Numbered from the stretch's first letter, positions 23,014-34,534 are shown. The stretch: DNA of 64,000 nt from Cladosporium sp. IMV 00045 (GCA_001931905.2 MSJI02000914.1:62001-126000); one strand, 5' to 3'. Translations and numbers: made by a program. The notes: generated by a model from the sequence alone, not told the origin.

Positions 23014-25538
23014 CGGTCAAAAGGTACATTTTGGGCGATGCCCCGAGTGTTGTGTTTCTGTAAAGTAGTCAACTTCATAAAGCTCAATAGCCTTGAAATT
23101 AACCACATGCGTGCGTCCACTGCTATAAGCTCATTGGTGGAATTTGATGCGCTGCTTCGATGATGCAGTATAACTTCTTCCGGTCGAACTTTCGAAGAAT
23201 TTGGGAAGTAGGGCTGTGGCAACGGAACATCTCAGCCAATGCTGCAGTATAACCTTCCTGGGTTTGAAAAAGGCGGGTGCGACAAGGTATACAACGTGCA
23301 TTATGGCCAAGACCAAGCATTCGGCGCCTCGCCCGACCCGTCGCCTTGGTACCTAGTAGAAAAGGGCTCGACTCTTCGACAATTCTCGTGAGGCAATGTA
23401 GTTTGTATCAGCGCAGCTCAATGATGATGCGCTTTCTTCCGCATCGAATTCGATCAGTACCGCATTCGAAAGCCCAAACTCCTGTTCAGATGCCGATCTC
23501 AGCTCGCCCCTCAGAATAGAAAGCGAGAGCCACCCTCCAGACAGAAGGTCATCAGATCTCAGCGCCATCCTAGGCATTTGGCCGATTCGAGAAATCATGT
23601 AACATGACGCAGTGCTTTCGCGCAAATGAAAGGAATCACGGGCCGTCCTTCGCCAGATATCTCCGAACGGTAGGCTTTTGTAGCGCGAAACGATGCGTAC
23701 TACCACCGTTGCGAGATCGATGCAGACCCTGCGGTCAAACTCGACTGCTCAAATTATATTCTGCAGGTGCGTGAAGCTGCAAAGAGCATCACCGTATGAC
23801 TGCAGCGACAGTCTATGGGTGTCTGAGCTGCGCAAACGACTCTTCCACGAGGGGGCTTGATCGTTCATGGCGCTGAGTGACGCTCAGTGATTCGTGGTTT
23901 AGATCTGATCGCAATTCTCCGCAAGCAGCTGTCTCGCTCCGCCACAGCGTCGTGGAGCGTGTTCTCTCCTGTCTTGCTCCATCGCTTAAAGCAAAGGAGA
24001 AAACATCGACATCCCGATCAAAGGCTCCGGTCTAAAGTGCCAGCAGTTAGGCGATCAGGCCTTCGAAAATAACGGTCGGAGATGCGGCGGCTGATCATTG
24101 GCCGGAGAAGTCGCTACTATAGATTCATTTTGACACTGTGGGTCCGAGCCGCATTTTCAGCCCTCCAGCAGCTTTGACGTGACCAAATGACCTTTACAGA
24201 TTGTGGCTAAGTGGGAGGCGACGGCCAGTAGTCTACTGAAAACGCTATCCCGGACCGTAGTGCCTAGATTGGGCGTTGCTCGTAAATCGTACCAGGGAAT
24301 GGCCTTTAGTCGTGTACTTGGAAGTTCCTTTCGATATGACCAAAAGTCATGAATTCCATTGCTGTGTGCAAACGGTCTGTGTCAAGAAATCTATCGAAGT
24401 CGTTGAATGTTCAGTACTTGGGCCCAGGTACTTGGAACAAGCACGTCTACGGCGTATTGCAGATGTTCGCTTGAACCACGCAATCTCTCCTACGCAGTTG
24501 TGTGGCACCGTGGCGGCAGTTGGCTGTCAAACTGGAACATTGATAAGTGTCTGAATGGGCTCCTGTTTCACCCGACGCCACGTGTCCAAAAACACATTTG
24601 CGGCTTTCGTGGCTTTCAGCCGAATATTGGAGCTCGAAGCTGGTTGTATCTGTCCGAAGTGTGAGCGTTTGTTAGCTTGGGCACAGCCTTGTTTCTCGAG
24701 CGCTTGTCGCGAAGACAACTCGGCTCGTAGTGCTACAGCTGTAATCTTCGAAAGTGCCTCGGCAGGCCAAGATGGAAGAGCAATGCGGAAGACGGCCATT
24801 GATGGTCTGCTTGAATGAAGCATCAGCATGAAGTGAAGCGAGCGACTACTCTGACAAGAGAGAGGAGAATCCAAGCGCGGTCGGTCGCGGAGCGGCACGG
24901 CATGCCGCGTCATTCTGATTGGAGCTTCCTTCTTCTGCCCTTCGGCATCCTTTTCGTTCAACTGCAATGAAATGCAAACTTGATCACAGAGTCTACAGAT
25001 GGTTGATATAGCTCACAAGAGCTTCTCAAACTTTCCTGGCCGGAGTATGGAAGCGCAGAATACACAAGGCACCCCTTGACGCGTTTCTGGTGACATGCCA
25101 AATACCTGCTCCCTGACGAACAAGTACTACCATTGTCCAGTATGAGTGATCAATGGCCCTTTCAAGCAATCCTCTGTGAAGAGGAGCACTTCAATGCGGA
25201 AGTTGAAAAAAGAATCAGACCACAGTGCTGTGGTCGAATCGTGTGAATTGTGAATCGCAAAAAGGCCATCACTTGTTGCAAGCTACCATCGCACATCCCG
25301 GTATCCCACACAAGCAAATGCTATGATTTTACGTACCTAGCTGGTGGTAGGTTCCACTAGGCTTCGCCACGATGATACAGCCTTCCGCAGCATACAGGTT
25401 ACTTTGTCGTTGCTATAATTGCTCCCCTCTCCGGTTGGGTACATCGTTGGGACTTGGGCCATAAATTGTCTTGTTCTGACCCAGCTCACATTGGGCGGCT
25501 GCACCGCGATTGGCCTTCGAAGCATCCTATCTTCCACC
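23014..25538. other. Gene-poor region upstream of the intact DUF3176 gene
   Basis: Counterpart of 15299-17812. No recognisable gene. Similarity to copy 1 is very high at the left end and falls toward the DUF3176 gene (many substitutions by 25140-25300). The last part should contain that gene's promoter. Confidence 0.4.
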
Positions 25539-27503
25539 ATGGACGTTGGCAGCGTCTTCAAAAATATCCTTGCACACCTGTGGGTGCGTCAGTACAAGCC
25601 GGAGGCATCTGAATGCCCTTACTCCGAAGTGAATTCGAACACATTAACTTCGTCTCTCGACCAAAAAAGCGTGTCTCTATTGCCAAACACGCCACACCCC
25701 TCCGGACCCACCTGGCATCCAAAGTTCTGGCGACAAGGCCCGATTCTGGGCATCTCTGCGCTCTTTCTTGCGGTCGGATGCGTGTTTGCTGCTCTCATCG
25801 TGCTCGTCGTTTCGGATGGGCAGCCGACCTCGGAATGGGGATCCTCGCCGGTTTCGATGTATCTGTCCGTCTCGGTGACCGCTTGCAACGTCCTCATTCG
25901 CTTCGGACTGGCCATTGCCCTGCCTGTTCTTTGGTGGAGGCATACATTAGAGGGCAGATTGATCAAAGATCTCAATCGCGAATGGGAAGTGGGAAGAAGC
26001 CTACTGCAAGCCTTTGGATCTATACGATCTGTCAGCCTTGTGACCTTGGCGACGCTTTCCTCAGCGATCCTCGTTCTGGATGGTCCGTTATTGCAAAAGG
26101 CGTCATATCCCATCCTTGCTGTACCGAACGGGACCTTTGAATTTTCCGTGCAGATGGCGTCTCAATTGCCGTCAGATTGGTCAGGCAGTTTCCGAAATGA
26201 TTATCAAGACTCAGATGCGTGGGCGCCTTCCGAGGACCTTCAACAAGTCTTGGGGCAATACATGCAGGAATTTCCGATCACCTCTAGGGCCGAAAATTGT
26301 CACGGGAGCTGCCTAGGAACAATCCTCGCGCCGGGTATTGTCTATGGCGATTGCATGCGGGCAATCCTAGTCGCGAATGCATCAGATTTGCCGAATTGGC
26401 CTCAAGTCACCCTGGGGCAATACCTTCTTTTTCAGTCTGAGTATCAGAGCTCTAATCTTGACTATGGGAGCTGGATGGGCCAAGAAGAAGACTATGAAAC
26501 GTTCGGAGAGCATTTTCCTGACTATGAAAGGGAGCTGATGGTCTTGAAGACTGCTGCGACGAACATGACTGACGGCGTTGGTTATGTCAGGGTCACGCGC
26601 TGTCTAATTGCCGCTGCAACTCTCGAGTATAAGGTAATCGTGAGTAGGAACGGAACACTCACCCCACTTTCATTCCACGACCGGAAAGTGTATGCGTATG
26701 TGAACAACAGGACTTCCGAGGTGGTCAGTAACAATTCCGGGACTTGGCTCTATTCTTCGTTCTCTTCGGCAATGATGCAGGCAACAAGCCTCATCGAGTC
26801 GTACTACTGGTTCGACCAAAATCAAACTTTTCAGAGTGATGACGCAGGATTCCTTGCTGCGGCCAGCGTTACGAATGACACAATCAGGGACTTTTCTTCC
26901 GTCGATCCGTTGGAGCAGGTGATGGTCACGATGAACAAGCTGCTATTTAGAGGCGGTGCCTTAGCGGCATCCTTACCTGGGGCAAGTCCAGAGTCGCTCG
27001 GAATGGACGACAACTGCCTCGGCGAAAACAAGGAATGTTCGCTATGGCAAACCATCAACGGCACCCGAACCGACGAAGTCAGCGTCTACCACACAGCGTA
27101 CAAGTTCTGGGGACTCGCAGTTCTCACACAATTTCTCGCCATCGCCTCGATTGCACCACTCTTTTGGGGCTGGTGGCGCTTTGGACGCGAGGTGTCCTTC
27201 TCCCCTTTTGAAATCGCCAAAGCCTTCGACGCACCATTGCTACGAGCTGCTCAGTCGAACGACAAGGCTGAAGGCATTATAGCGAGTGTTGGGTACATGC
27301 CTGTCCGGTATGGTGTCGTGGACCACGACAACGGCTGCGCTTGTGTGGGTCACGAACGGATGCCAGTGGATGAGGAGCAAGGACCACACCATGATGAACA
27401 ATGCCATCAATCTTCGACTGAAAGTGCAGTCACTGGTCGCCTCGCCTTCACCGATGGCTTGGAAGTCGCGAGTCCGTACCATCGCCAACGTTTTGCGCAG
27501 TAG
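25539..27503 (+). CDS. DUF3176 family integral membrane protein, intact copy
   Basis: Fungal-specific membrane protein of unknown function, single exon, 654 residues. I chose the ATG at 25539 (context ttccaccATGG). The in-frame open stretch further upstream has no ATG equivalent, and it is out of frame in the other copy. In order: a short acidic or polar head, the motif WHPKFWRQGP, a first membrane helix (about residues 70-92), then the conserved family signature SDGQP. A second helix follows, with WWRHTLEG and a third helix ending in LDGPLLQKA. A long ectodomain of about 350 residues has scattered Cys (CHGSC, CLGENKECS) and several N-x-S/T sites. A last helix near residues 540-562 (FWGLAVLTQFLAIASIAPLF) precedes a cytoplasmic tail of about 90 residues. 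This four-helix layout with a large loop is usual for the family. The partner copy at 17813-19774 is broken. Confidence 0.88.
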   Translation: MDVGSVFKNILAHLWVRQYKPEASECPYSEVNSNTLTSSLDQKSVSLLPNTPHPSGPTWHPKFWRQGPILGISALFLAVGCVFAALIVLVVSDGQPTSEWGSSPVSMYLSVSVTACNVLIRFGLAIALPVLWWRHTLEGRLIKDLNREWEVGRSLLQAFGSIRSVSLVTLATLSSAILVLDGPLLQKASYPILAVPNGTFEFSVQMASQLPSDWSGSFRNDYQDSDAWAPSEDLQQVLGQYMQEFPITSRAENCHGSCLGTILAPGIVYGDCMRAILVANASDLPNWPQVTLGQYLLFQSEYQSSNLDYGSWMGQEEDYETFGEHFPDYERELMVLKTAATNMTDGVGYVRVTRCLIAAATLEYKVIVSRNGTLTPLSFHDRKVYAYVNNRTSEVVSNNSGTWLYSSFSSAMMQATSLIESYYWFDQNQTFQSDDAGFLAAASVTNDTIRDFSSVDPLEQVMVTMNKLLFRGGALAASLPGASPESLGMDDNCLGENKECSLWQTINGTRTDEVSVYHTAYKFWGLAVLTQFLAIASIAPLFWGWWRFGREVSFSPFEIAKAFDAPLLRAAQSNDKAEGIIASVGYMPVRYGVVDHDNGCACVGHERMPVDEEQGPHHDEQCHQSSTESAVTGRLAFTDGLEVASPYHRQRFAQ

Positions 27504-27927
27504 CAGAATTCCATTCGATGACAAGGTCAAGACAGACAACTTTTGTTCGTTGTTCTGTGATTTGGGATAAGAAGCCCATGCTTCACAGTGCTTGAGAAAG
27601 GATTTGCAAATTCATAGGTGCCGCGATTTTGGGGACCTCTGAGCTCATGTTTTAATCTGTAATGTAGTAAAGTATTTCATGTAGACCCTAGGTCTTCTTT
27701 TTCGGCTTAAGAAATGACGGCCATGAAGGGTCGTGTCAGCCAGCGAAACAGCTGATGTATTCAGCATCGGCATATTTTCCACAAGTGTGTTGAAAAGAAT
27801 ATGGCGCTACCATACACAAAAATACATGTCCGAAAAACAAGACCAGGTAATAAAATCACAGCTCAACTTAGATGTCAACGAAATAATCCCCCAAAAACAC
27901 CCCAACAATGCAAGCACCTCCAACCAA
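27504..27927. other. Convergent intergenic region, copy 2
   Basis: 3' region between the DUF3176 gene (+) and the glycosyltransferase-like gene (-). It is hard to align with 19775-20240 until about 27800, where strong similarity resumes. No gene seen. Confidence 0.5.
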
Positions 27928-29661
27928 CTAATGATTCTCCGGCAACCTCCACTCCCCCAAACCATCCTGGAAGAGATCCTCTCCCCACTCCTTACACTCC
28001 GCATCGATCTTCACCCACCCATCGCCAGTCATGACATCCACACGCGCATCCCTCGCTCCACCGCGCCAGATATCCTCCGGCCAGAACTCGCGCGTGGTGG
28101 AAGAATTCTCGCCGCCGACGGCGACGGGCCTGATGGGCGAGTAGATGTGCGCGTCCAGCAGGGTGCGGGCGTGTTTCGTGAACCAGTACGCTTTGGAAAA
28201 ATCGTCGGAGGCGCCGCCGTTGCCGCGGGGCGTTGGCCTCACGATGGCGGGCGTGACGCCCGTGTAGAGGTTGGTGAAGAGCGGGGTGGATTTCCAGGGG
28301 TTCCAGCGCGGGAGGGCGGGCTCGACGGAGAAGGTCCAGAATGGTGGGAGGCTGTTGGAGATGTCGCCGGCGATGGGCTGTTGGGCGTCGATCAGGCCGA
28401 CCTTGTGTTCGGCGCGCGCGTTTTGGAGGGATTTGGGGTCGGAGAAGGTGATGGGGGCGAGGTCGTCGCCGGAGAAAGCGGCATTGGCGCTAATCTCGCT
28501 GTAGTAGTCGAGGCCGATGCCGAACTCGACGGTGGCGTTGGGGTTGGTCTTCACTGAGTTCTTGATAGTTGCCAGGTGCTCTTTTGAGAAAGCTTTGTTG
28601 TATGTGAAGCCAGCCTGTCGGCGAAGGACCTCGCGGTAAGATTGTTGCTTGCCAAACATGCGTTGGAGAGCGAGCTTCTGCTCCTTGTCATCCTTTCCAT
28701 GGGCATGCTCTGCCGCTGCAGCGAACAGTTTTCGGAGGCCTCCAACAGTGCCCACGATGCTTCCAGTATCCAAGAAGCGCGGCCTGAAGTGATCAAATCG
28801 ATTCTCATCATCTCCGCCCTCAACATCGGTGTCATCCCCGTATAGCTTTGGTGGCAAAATCGACTGAGGAGCACCATAGCATGCAGCATCATTAGCACTC
28901 AAGCCGCTGCATCCCTTTTGTGCACCAACGAGCACTTCTTGCCGAATGTTGTTACGAGCGGCATACTTGCCCCAGTCTTTGCGCAGACGCTCATTCGCGC
29001 GATTGTTAATGCTGAAGAATCGCTCGACCAAAGTAGAAGCGCGGAGTTGAATCAAGCTCTCGCCCTCCAGAACAATCGCAATATCGTCGTCGTGAGATGT
29101 GTCAAGCTTGGTAAGAAATTGATTGACCCCTTCCACCATCGAGGGAGCCTTCTCCCGGTTTTTCTCTTTCAAGTGTTCGGGCAAGTCCCTCGCCCAATTA
29201 ATCAGCGTCGGACTGGGATAGCCCAAGATCGCCGCAGAAAGCATTGTTTTGCAAAAGCCAACAGAAGTCGATTCGGCAGAAATGAGCACGTGCATGTTAG
29301 AAGGCCGTGTCGCCACACCTCCCTGTATGGAGGATGGCTCTTTGTATGTGATGAGAGGCTGTAAGGATTCATCAGCTCAGCTCCTACCTCGAAATGAAAC
29401 CGAAGATCGAGAAAAGAAAGATCACAGACTCACCGCCAAAATATACAACATCAACAGTCCAAAAGCGACCGAAAACCCAATGATGACCCACTGCTGGCTC
29501 TTCCACAGCCCCCTCCAACCAGTCAAGCTCTCGCCACCCGTCGTCGCCGCCTTCTCATGCTGCGGCAGGAAACTCCTCGTCTCGTCCTTGTGGTGGCCCA
29601 GCTCCGAGCCAGCGCGCGAGCGCCTGCGCATCGGCATGCTCATAGACTGTAAGATTCCCAT
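27928..29661 (-). CDS. Type II membrane glycosyltransferase-like protein with degenerate active-site motif, copy 2
   Basis: Homeologue of 20364-22080. Exon 1 is 29434-29661 (76 codons, one extra Thr in the KAATTGGE stretch) and exon 2 is 27928-29358. The intron is 75 bp here against 61 bp in copy 1, and the product is 552 residues. It has the same layout: basic head, one membrane anchor near residues 55-75, luminal domain. The motif position again reads EGES rather than Asp-Gly-Tyr-Asp, so the loss predates separation of the two copies. Both copies remain open with only about twenty replacements, which suggests the protein is still under selection despite the lost motif. Its start lies 949 bp from the stop of the motif-bearing paralogue at 30611-32332 on the same strand. 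The two genes therefore form a tandem pair with this one downstream. Confidence 0.82.
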
Positions 29662-30610
29662 GCGAGAGAAGAAATACACACACAAGAGCCCGAGGCGTTT
29701 TCCAGGGACCGGGGAGGTGTGTTGAGGCAGGCAAGAAAAGGCAAAGAGAACAAATGTCGAACGCAATCAATGCTCACTCCATAGAAAGACCACGGCCGTG
29801 ACGTCTAGGCGTGCGTGCAGGAAGAGCCACGACTTTCGGATTGGTGCCAGCAGCGCCTGTGCGGTTCTACAGGCAAAGACGTTTCCCTTCCTCAGACAGG
29901 CAGACGGTGGTAATCTGCGGCTGTAGGCAGCTCGCTACTGTCGTCGCGCTCTCTCAGGGTGCAAGGGCCAAGCAATCCTTCTTGGTAGGCTTTCAGGGCG
30001 CCGAAGGCGGGCATGCAACGGGGATCAGGGGGGTTTCCGACGAAAAAAGTAAACGTTCTCTCAGGGCTGACGGTCGGGGGTAAAAATGCACCAGAAACGC
30101 AGAAGACGCGTATGTACAGAAATGATGTGATTTGAGCGGTATGAGGCTAGAAGGGCATGGGCTGAAACGGATGCGTGTTCGGTCCTAGGAAGGCCTGCGC
30201 ATCTCTTTGCCTGGAGGTTCTCGCGCCCTGATGCTGGCCCTGCCCTTCTGCTTGACGTTGGGCCAAGCCGGGTCGTGGAGCGTTCGCGTCTCACAGACCA
30301 GCCTTGCCGGCGCGGAGTGGCTGAAGCGAGGGACTTCAGCTCTTGGCTGATATGCATAACTTGGGAAAGATGCTGGTGGAGATACATGCAATGCAGCAAT
30401 GGTGAGATATACGGTCTGCTAGGAATGTACATTTTGTACCCAATACATGTGGCAGAACCAAAGATGAGATGTATCAAATGCCACGTTCATGTAATGATGT
30501 GATGCTGAATGTACAACCAAAGCCCAAAATAACAATCGAATAAAGTACCAAAACAAAATCGCTCAATATGTAGCAAAAAAATCAAACAAAAAACCATCTT
30601 CTCAAGCCAT
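29662..30610 (-). promoter_or_regulatory. Intergenic region between the tandem glycosyltransferase genes
   Basis: 949 bp containing the promoter of the gene starting at 29661 and the 3' region of the one ending at 30611. An A-rich patch near 30574-30600 marks the place where contig 1 ends and contig 3 begins in the other copies. No gene seen. Confidence 0.5.
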
Positions 30611-32332
30611 TCAAGCCTCCGCCGGCGGCTTCTTATCCTGCAAATTCTCCTGCGCCGGTTGCTGGCCAGGATGATACAGACCGAAATCGTCACCGCCGTA
30701 AATCTCCGGCTCGTAAGCCTTGCAGAGCGTGTTCCAGCCAAACCAACCTCCCTGATCCGACCACGCGCCGCTCTTGCCCGCGTTGGAAACCTCCATGGCC
30801 TGCTCTGGCTCGGCGTTGTACCACGTCATGCCCGCGATGGGTTGGTCGGAGATCTTGTTTGTTTTCTGCTTGGAGCTGGCCTCGCGGAGTGCTTGGCCGC
30901 GGGACTGGAACCAGAGTTTCGACCACCAGACTTCGCGGAAGCGTTTTTCACCTGTAAAGTGCACTATGACTGGGTTGAGGCGCGAGACGGTGTTGCGGAG
31001 GAGCTCGACGTCGCTCCAGCGCGTGTCGGTTGCTAGTTTCTTCTCTTCTTCGTTGTCGCTGTCTTTCAAGACGGTGAAGGGCCTCTCGGACGAGACGATA
31101 TCACCAGCAAGGCGGGTGTCGTAGACGCTTGAGTTGGTGACCATGTAAGGTAGCATGTCGCGCCTCTCAGTTGGTGGCGTCCACGAGTCCCGTCCGCGCG
31201 ACCATGTCAGGAACTGCTTCCAGAAGGCCAGCGTCTGGAACATCTCCGACTTGTAGTCAATGCCAATGAAATATTCCGTCCTGTTGAGACCAGACAGATC
31301 CGGCTCCGCTCTTGTCCCATCGTCATACTTGGGCTCCACGGTGACTCCATAGGTCTCTTTCTTCCGCTCCTCCAGCAGTTCAGGCTTGCGCGACAGGCGA
31401 GCAAACTCCTGTCTTCCGAAAATCTCCGCAAAGTAGTACTGATCGGAGTTCGTGACATAGTTGGTCTGAATGTCATGCAGGGTCGCGCGGAAAACATCAA
31501 TCAGCTCCTGCGTGGTACCCATGATTGTGCCCGAGTTCAACCAGCGCGGATGCACGAGCTCTTCATGCTTGCTCGACGTCTGAGGCCCAAACGCGAACGG
31601 GTCCAAGTTACCAGGATCGACAGCCCAGCACGCCGGCCGGCTGAAATCGATCGGCCAGCACAGCTTATCCGGTCCGAAGATGACGGACTGCTTCATGTTG
31701 TATTTCTTGACAATTTCCTCGCCGTACTGATCGACCAATCGCTGGTTGGCCTGCTTGTTGCTCTCGTAATATCTCTTGATCAACACGTCCGGCCGCAGCT
31801 GGAACCACACATCGTATCCGTCAATGATCAGGACCAGGTCCTCTGTGTCCGGGTTCGCCGACTCTTGATGCTCCAAGTACTTCAAGAGACCCTCCACTTT
31901 GGCCAGATGTTGCACGTAGGGATCCGCATCCTCGGCCGCGCCGTAGTTAATCAGCACTGGCGTCGGGTAGCCTAGAATCTCCACAGACAACAGCAGCTTG
32001 CAGAGGTCGCGACCGCTGCTCGTCGCCGGGATGAGCAGGTGAAAGCGGCCCTTTTCGTGTTTCGGCGGGGGCGGAGGCGTCCAGTTGGGCAGGGTATCAT
32101 CCACAGGTGGTGGTGCTGCTGCGGCTTCTGGCGCTTTGCTGTCGCCGCTATATGGGATCGGGTTCGAGAGGGTTCCTCCAGACTTCCACGAGAAGAAGAT
32201 CGCCGTCAAACTGAAAAGCGCGACGGCGACATAGATGGTGCGCGCGAGTTTCGAAGTGAGCGTGCGCTTCACGCTGACATCAGGGGAGATCAAGCCGCTT
32301 AGCCATTCCGGCCGGCGTGATGTTGAAGTCAT
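30611..32332 (-). CDS. Type II membrane glycosyltransferase-like protein (PLOD-type fold), copy 1
   Basis: Single exon, 573 residues. A basic head is followed by one membrane anchor at about residues 31-48 (RTIYVAVALFSLTAIFF), a Pro-rich stem (PPPPPKHEKG), and a luminal domain from about residue 97. That domain has FHLLIPATSS, the acidic motif LIIDGYDVWFQ (Asp171 and Asp174, likely metal and nucleotide-sugar binding as in the DxxD of PLOD-type glycosyltransferase domains), HPRWLNSGTIMG and DQYYFAEIFGRQ. This order of motifs matches lysyl-hydroxylase-type GT domains; the sugar and acceptor are unknown. The likely location is Golgi or ER. Its degenerate tandem paralogue lies immediately downstream (27928-29661). 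The near-identical homeologue is at 36774-38495. The functional assignment rests on motif similarity only. Confidence 0.8.
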   Translation of the reverse strand: MTSTSRRPEWLSGLISPDVSVKRTLTSKLARTIYVAVALFSLTAIFFSWKSGGTLSNPIPYSGDSKAPEAAAAPPPVDDTLPNWTPPPPPKHEKGRFHLLIPATSSGRDLCKLLLSVEILGYPTPVLINYGAAEDADPYVQHLAKVEGLLKYLEHQESANPDTEDLVLIIDGYDVWFQLRPDVLIKRYYESNKQANQRLVDQYGEEIVKKYNMKQSVIFGPDKLCWPIDFSRPACWAVDPGNLDPFAFGPQTSSKHEELVHPRWLNSGTIMGTTQELIDVFRATLHDIQTNYVTNSDQYYFAEIFGRQEFARLSRKPELLEERKKETYGVTVEPKYDDGTRAEPDLSGLNRTEYFIGIDYKSEMFQTLAFWKQFLTWSRGRDSWTPPTERRDMLPYMVTNSSVYDTRLAGDIVSSERPFTVLKDSDNEEEKKLATDTRWSDVELLRNTVSRLNPVIVHFTGEKRFREVWWSKLWFQSRGQALREASSKQKTNKISDQPIAGMTWYNAEPEQAMEVSNAGKSGAWSDQGGWFGWNTLCKAYEPEIYGGDDFGLYHPGQQPAQENLQDKKPPAEA

Positions 32333-33715
32333 GAGCGAGGACGGGAGGTGGTGGTGGTGGTGGAGACGGCGGGGAGGATGTTTTCAAAGGGCATCCCTCC
32401 GCGGCGACTGCTTAGAAGAATTCACAAACAAGGAAAGGCTGTGCTGATGAGGACATGCATAAAGTGGTAGTATGGTGGTAATAGACAGTGCTGTTTCCCC
32501 CACAGGTGGAGCGATCGGAAGGCTGGCCCTTGGGGAGGACATTTGATTGATGTCCTTCCCAAGGTTGGCGCCGAGAAAGATCCCTGCACATCCATGCCTC
32601 AAACGCGCCACCGTCAGGGTAACAAGGCACAAGTGCGGCCGTTGGGCTGAAGGCTTACGGTCCGTTCGCGAAGCGTGAGGTGCCGAGTGTGGCTTTTACA
32701 CTTTGGAATAAAGTTATGCTTGAATGATAAGGTACCTTATGAATAGGAGATTGGTCTATTGGCATTCGGTCATGACTACATGTATTATTATTTCGCAGAT
32801 ATCTCATACGAATCTGTTCTCTTCGTCCAATTCCCACATCCATGTGTAACAATGGCGTTACCCAAGTAGACTCTCCAGCACGCAATATGCTGCAGCGTAA
32901 CAGCAAAGTCTTGGTTGCAGAGCAGAAGGAAAACAGACGAGAGAGCAGTCGTAATCTGCCAGGTCCAGTCACTGGTCACCAAAACAGAAACAATGGTTCT
33001 TCAGGGCTGAGAAAAATTGAGGTGGTGAGCCGGCAAGATACATGTAGCCAGGGAGACAATCCCATCCAATCAAGCGTATCACGCGCACTTCAGGTCAGCC
33101 TTGCAGCTGAAATGGTCGTCCTACCATTTCCGTAGACGGTCATTGTATAGTAGCGTCTCGTCTCATGCCGCAAGGCTGGTCCAGCTGGGTGTTGGAGTGC
33201 ATGTACTTTACATGTATATACGGTCGGCAAGGTAAGGTGAGGTATGTAGCTACGCGGCCTAGCAGCAGCAGAAAGCTATAGCTCTGTTCTGCCATGCATG
33301 ATGAGCGAGCCGCTTCCTCGCCTATAAGAGCTCCCGCCATTGTAAGCTGCATTGTTGAACAGCATTAAAAACTGGCTCGACTCGTAAGAAAAACCGAAAA
33401 GAGTAAAGTCAAGTCTGTGAACATCTTTGTACAGTGGCAGATATAAAAAAAAGTAGCATGCGTAAGGTACAAGTCTTCTTTTCCTTTTTTTCCCCAGGCA
33501 GCTCTCTTTCTTGCTTTCCTTCTCGCAATCCATCCACTCCCGAAAAATCTACACAAAAGGCCAAACGCAAGGAAAACAATTGTATGATGATTTGCTTCGC
33601 TTCTCGTCGCTCCAATTCCTGGCGCGAGAGAGAGACTCTGGCTTCTAAAACAAACCGGATATTCGACTACATTTTTCTCGTCCCAATTCTACAAATCGCA
33701 AAAAGTGTAGCGCGT
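32333..33715 (-). other. Intergenic: glycosyltransferase promoter and cytochrome oxidase 3' region, copy 1
   Basis: 1.38 kb upstream of the glycosyltransferase ATG and downstream of the oxidase subunit stop. Just before the ATG, (GGT)n repeats vary in length between copies (32347-32366 here). Several small indels separate it from 38496-39861, for example extra bases near 33045-33075. No gene seen. Confidence 0.5.
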
Positions 33716-34534
33716 CTATTTGCCCTCCGGCTTGCTCTGGACCATACCCGGGCCAACGTAGCCCTCGGAGGCGATACCGGTGATGGGCTCGACCTTTTGC
33801 TCCTGTGGTTCGCATTGACGTCAGTGACTAGCTCTTCTATATCAGGGCGACGCCGCGCAGTGCTCCGATGAGGCCTTGCGGAATCCAAAATACATACCTT
33901 GAGGTACTCGTTGCTGGCCTCCTGGTACTCCTTGGTCATGGTGGGAGGGGCGCCACGGGCGAAGAAACGGGCGAGACCGAAGAGGACACCAGATGCACCC
34001 ACACCCAGCATGACGTACATGAAGATCTTGGTGCTCTCACCGGGAGGAGCCTCAGCACGGGGACCGTGAGGACCGAAAGCAATCCAGTAGGCTGGAGCAA
34101 TGAGTTAGCACAAGAGTCCACTGCATGATGTGCCCGCCAAAAGCCAAGGACAAGGCCATTCAGCTTGCGTCGCGTGCGAGTCCGCCAGAACAGCTCCTAA
34201 GAGCCATTGAGCCCGACCTGCACCTCACGCGCAAACTTCCACATGCCCTCTCCTCTCGCGAGGTGCGAATTGTAGACGTACCGGCCTTCTTCTCCTGCAG
34301 GGTGAGCTCGTTCCAGTCGGCGCTCATGCGATCCCTCAGGGCCATCCACAGGTCGGCCTGCTCCTGCGGGGGCATGGCCTCCCATCTCTTCTCAATGTTC
34401 GCGAGAGTCGGGTTGGAGATGGCGTGAGCCTGGCGCGTCTGCTGGAATCTCGAGGCGGCGGCGGCGGCCGAGCGGGTCGAAACCCTGCTGGTGGTAGGGA
34501 GCGCCGAGCGGAGGAGGGCGGGAGTGCGGAACAT
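33716..34534 (-). CDS. COX5: Cytochrome c oxidase nuclear-encoded subunit (COX4/Cox5 family), copy 1
   Basis: Subunit of mitochondrial complex IV in the inner membrane (yeast Cox5, mammalian COX4, Neurospora cox-5). Exons are 34282-34534, 33898-34091 and 33716-33802. Introns of 190 bp (gtacgt donor) and 95 bp (gtatgt donor) separate them, giving 177 residues. The first 35 or so residues are Arg/Ser/Ala-rich without acidic residues, a mitochondrial targeting sequence. The mature part starts near AHAISNPTLANIEKRW and continues with the family signature PPQEQADLWMALRDRM and AYWIAFGPHGPRA. One membrane helix follows (FMYVMLGVGASGVLFGLARF), then a short tail ending SKPEGK. The splice junctions reconstitute the expected EKKA-AYWIAF and NEYLK-EQKVEP joins. 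The homeologue is at 39862-40673. Confidence 0.93.

Larger units (their letters stand above)
23014..30580. repeat. Homeologous segment A, copy 2 (start of contig 2)
   Basis: Counterpart of 15299-22993 in the same order and orientation. Unlike copy 1, it runs without a gap into the glycosyltransferase gene at 30611, so it fixes the true neighbour of segment A. The DUF3176 gene is intact here. Confidence 0.9.

Noticed and set aside
23353..23706. 117-codon minus-strand frame in the gene-poor region (counterpart near 15638-16073)
   Set aside because: The other copy has an extra CAGA unit that breaks the frame, and upstream extension is interrupted in both copies. At best a relic.
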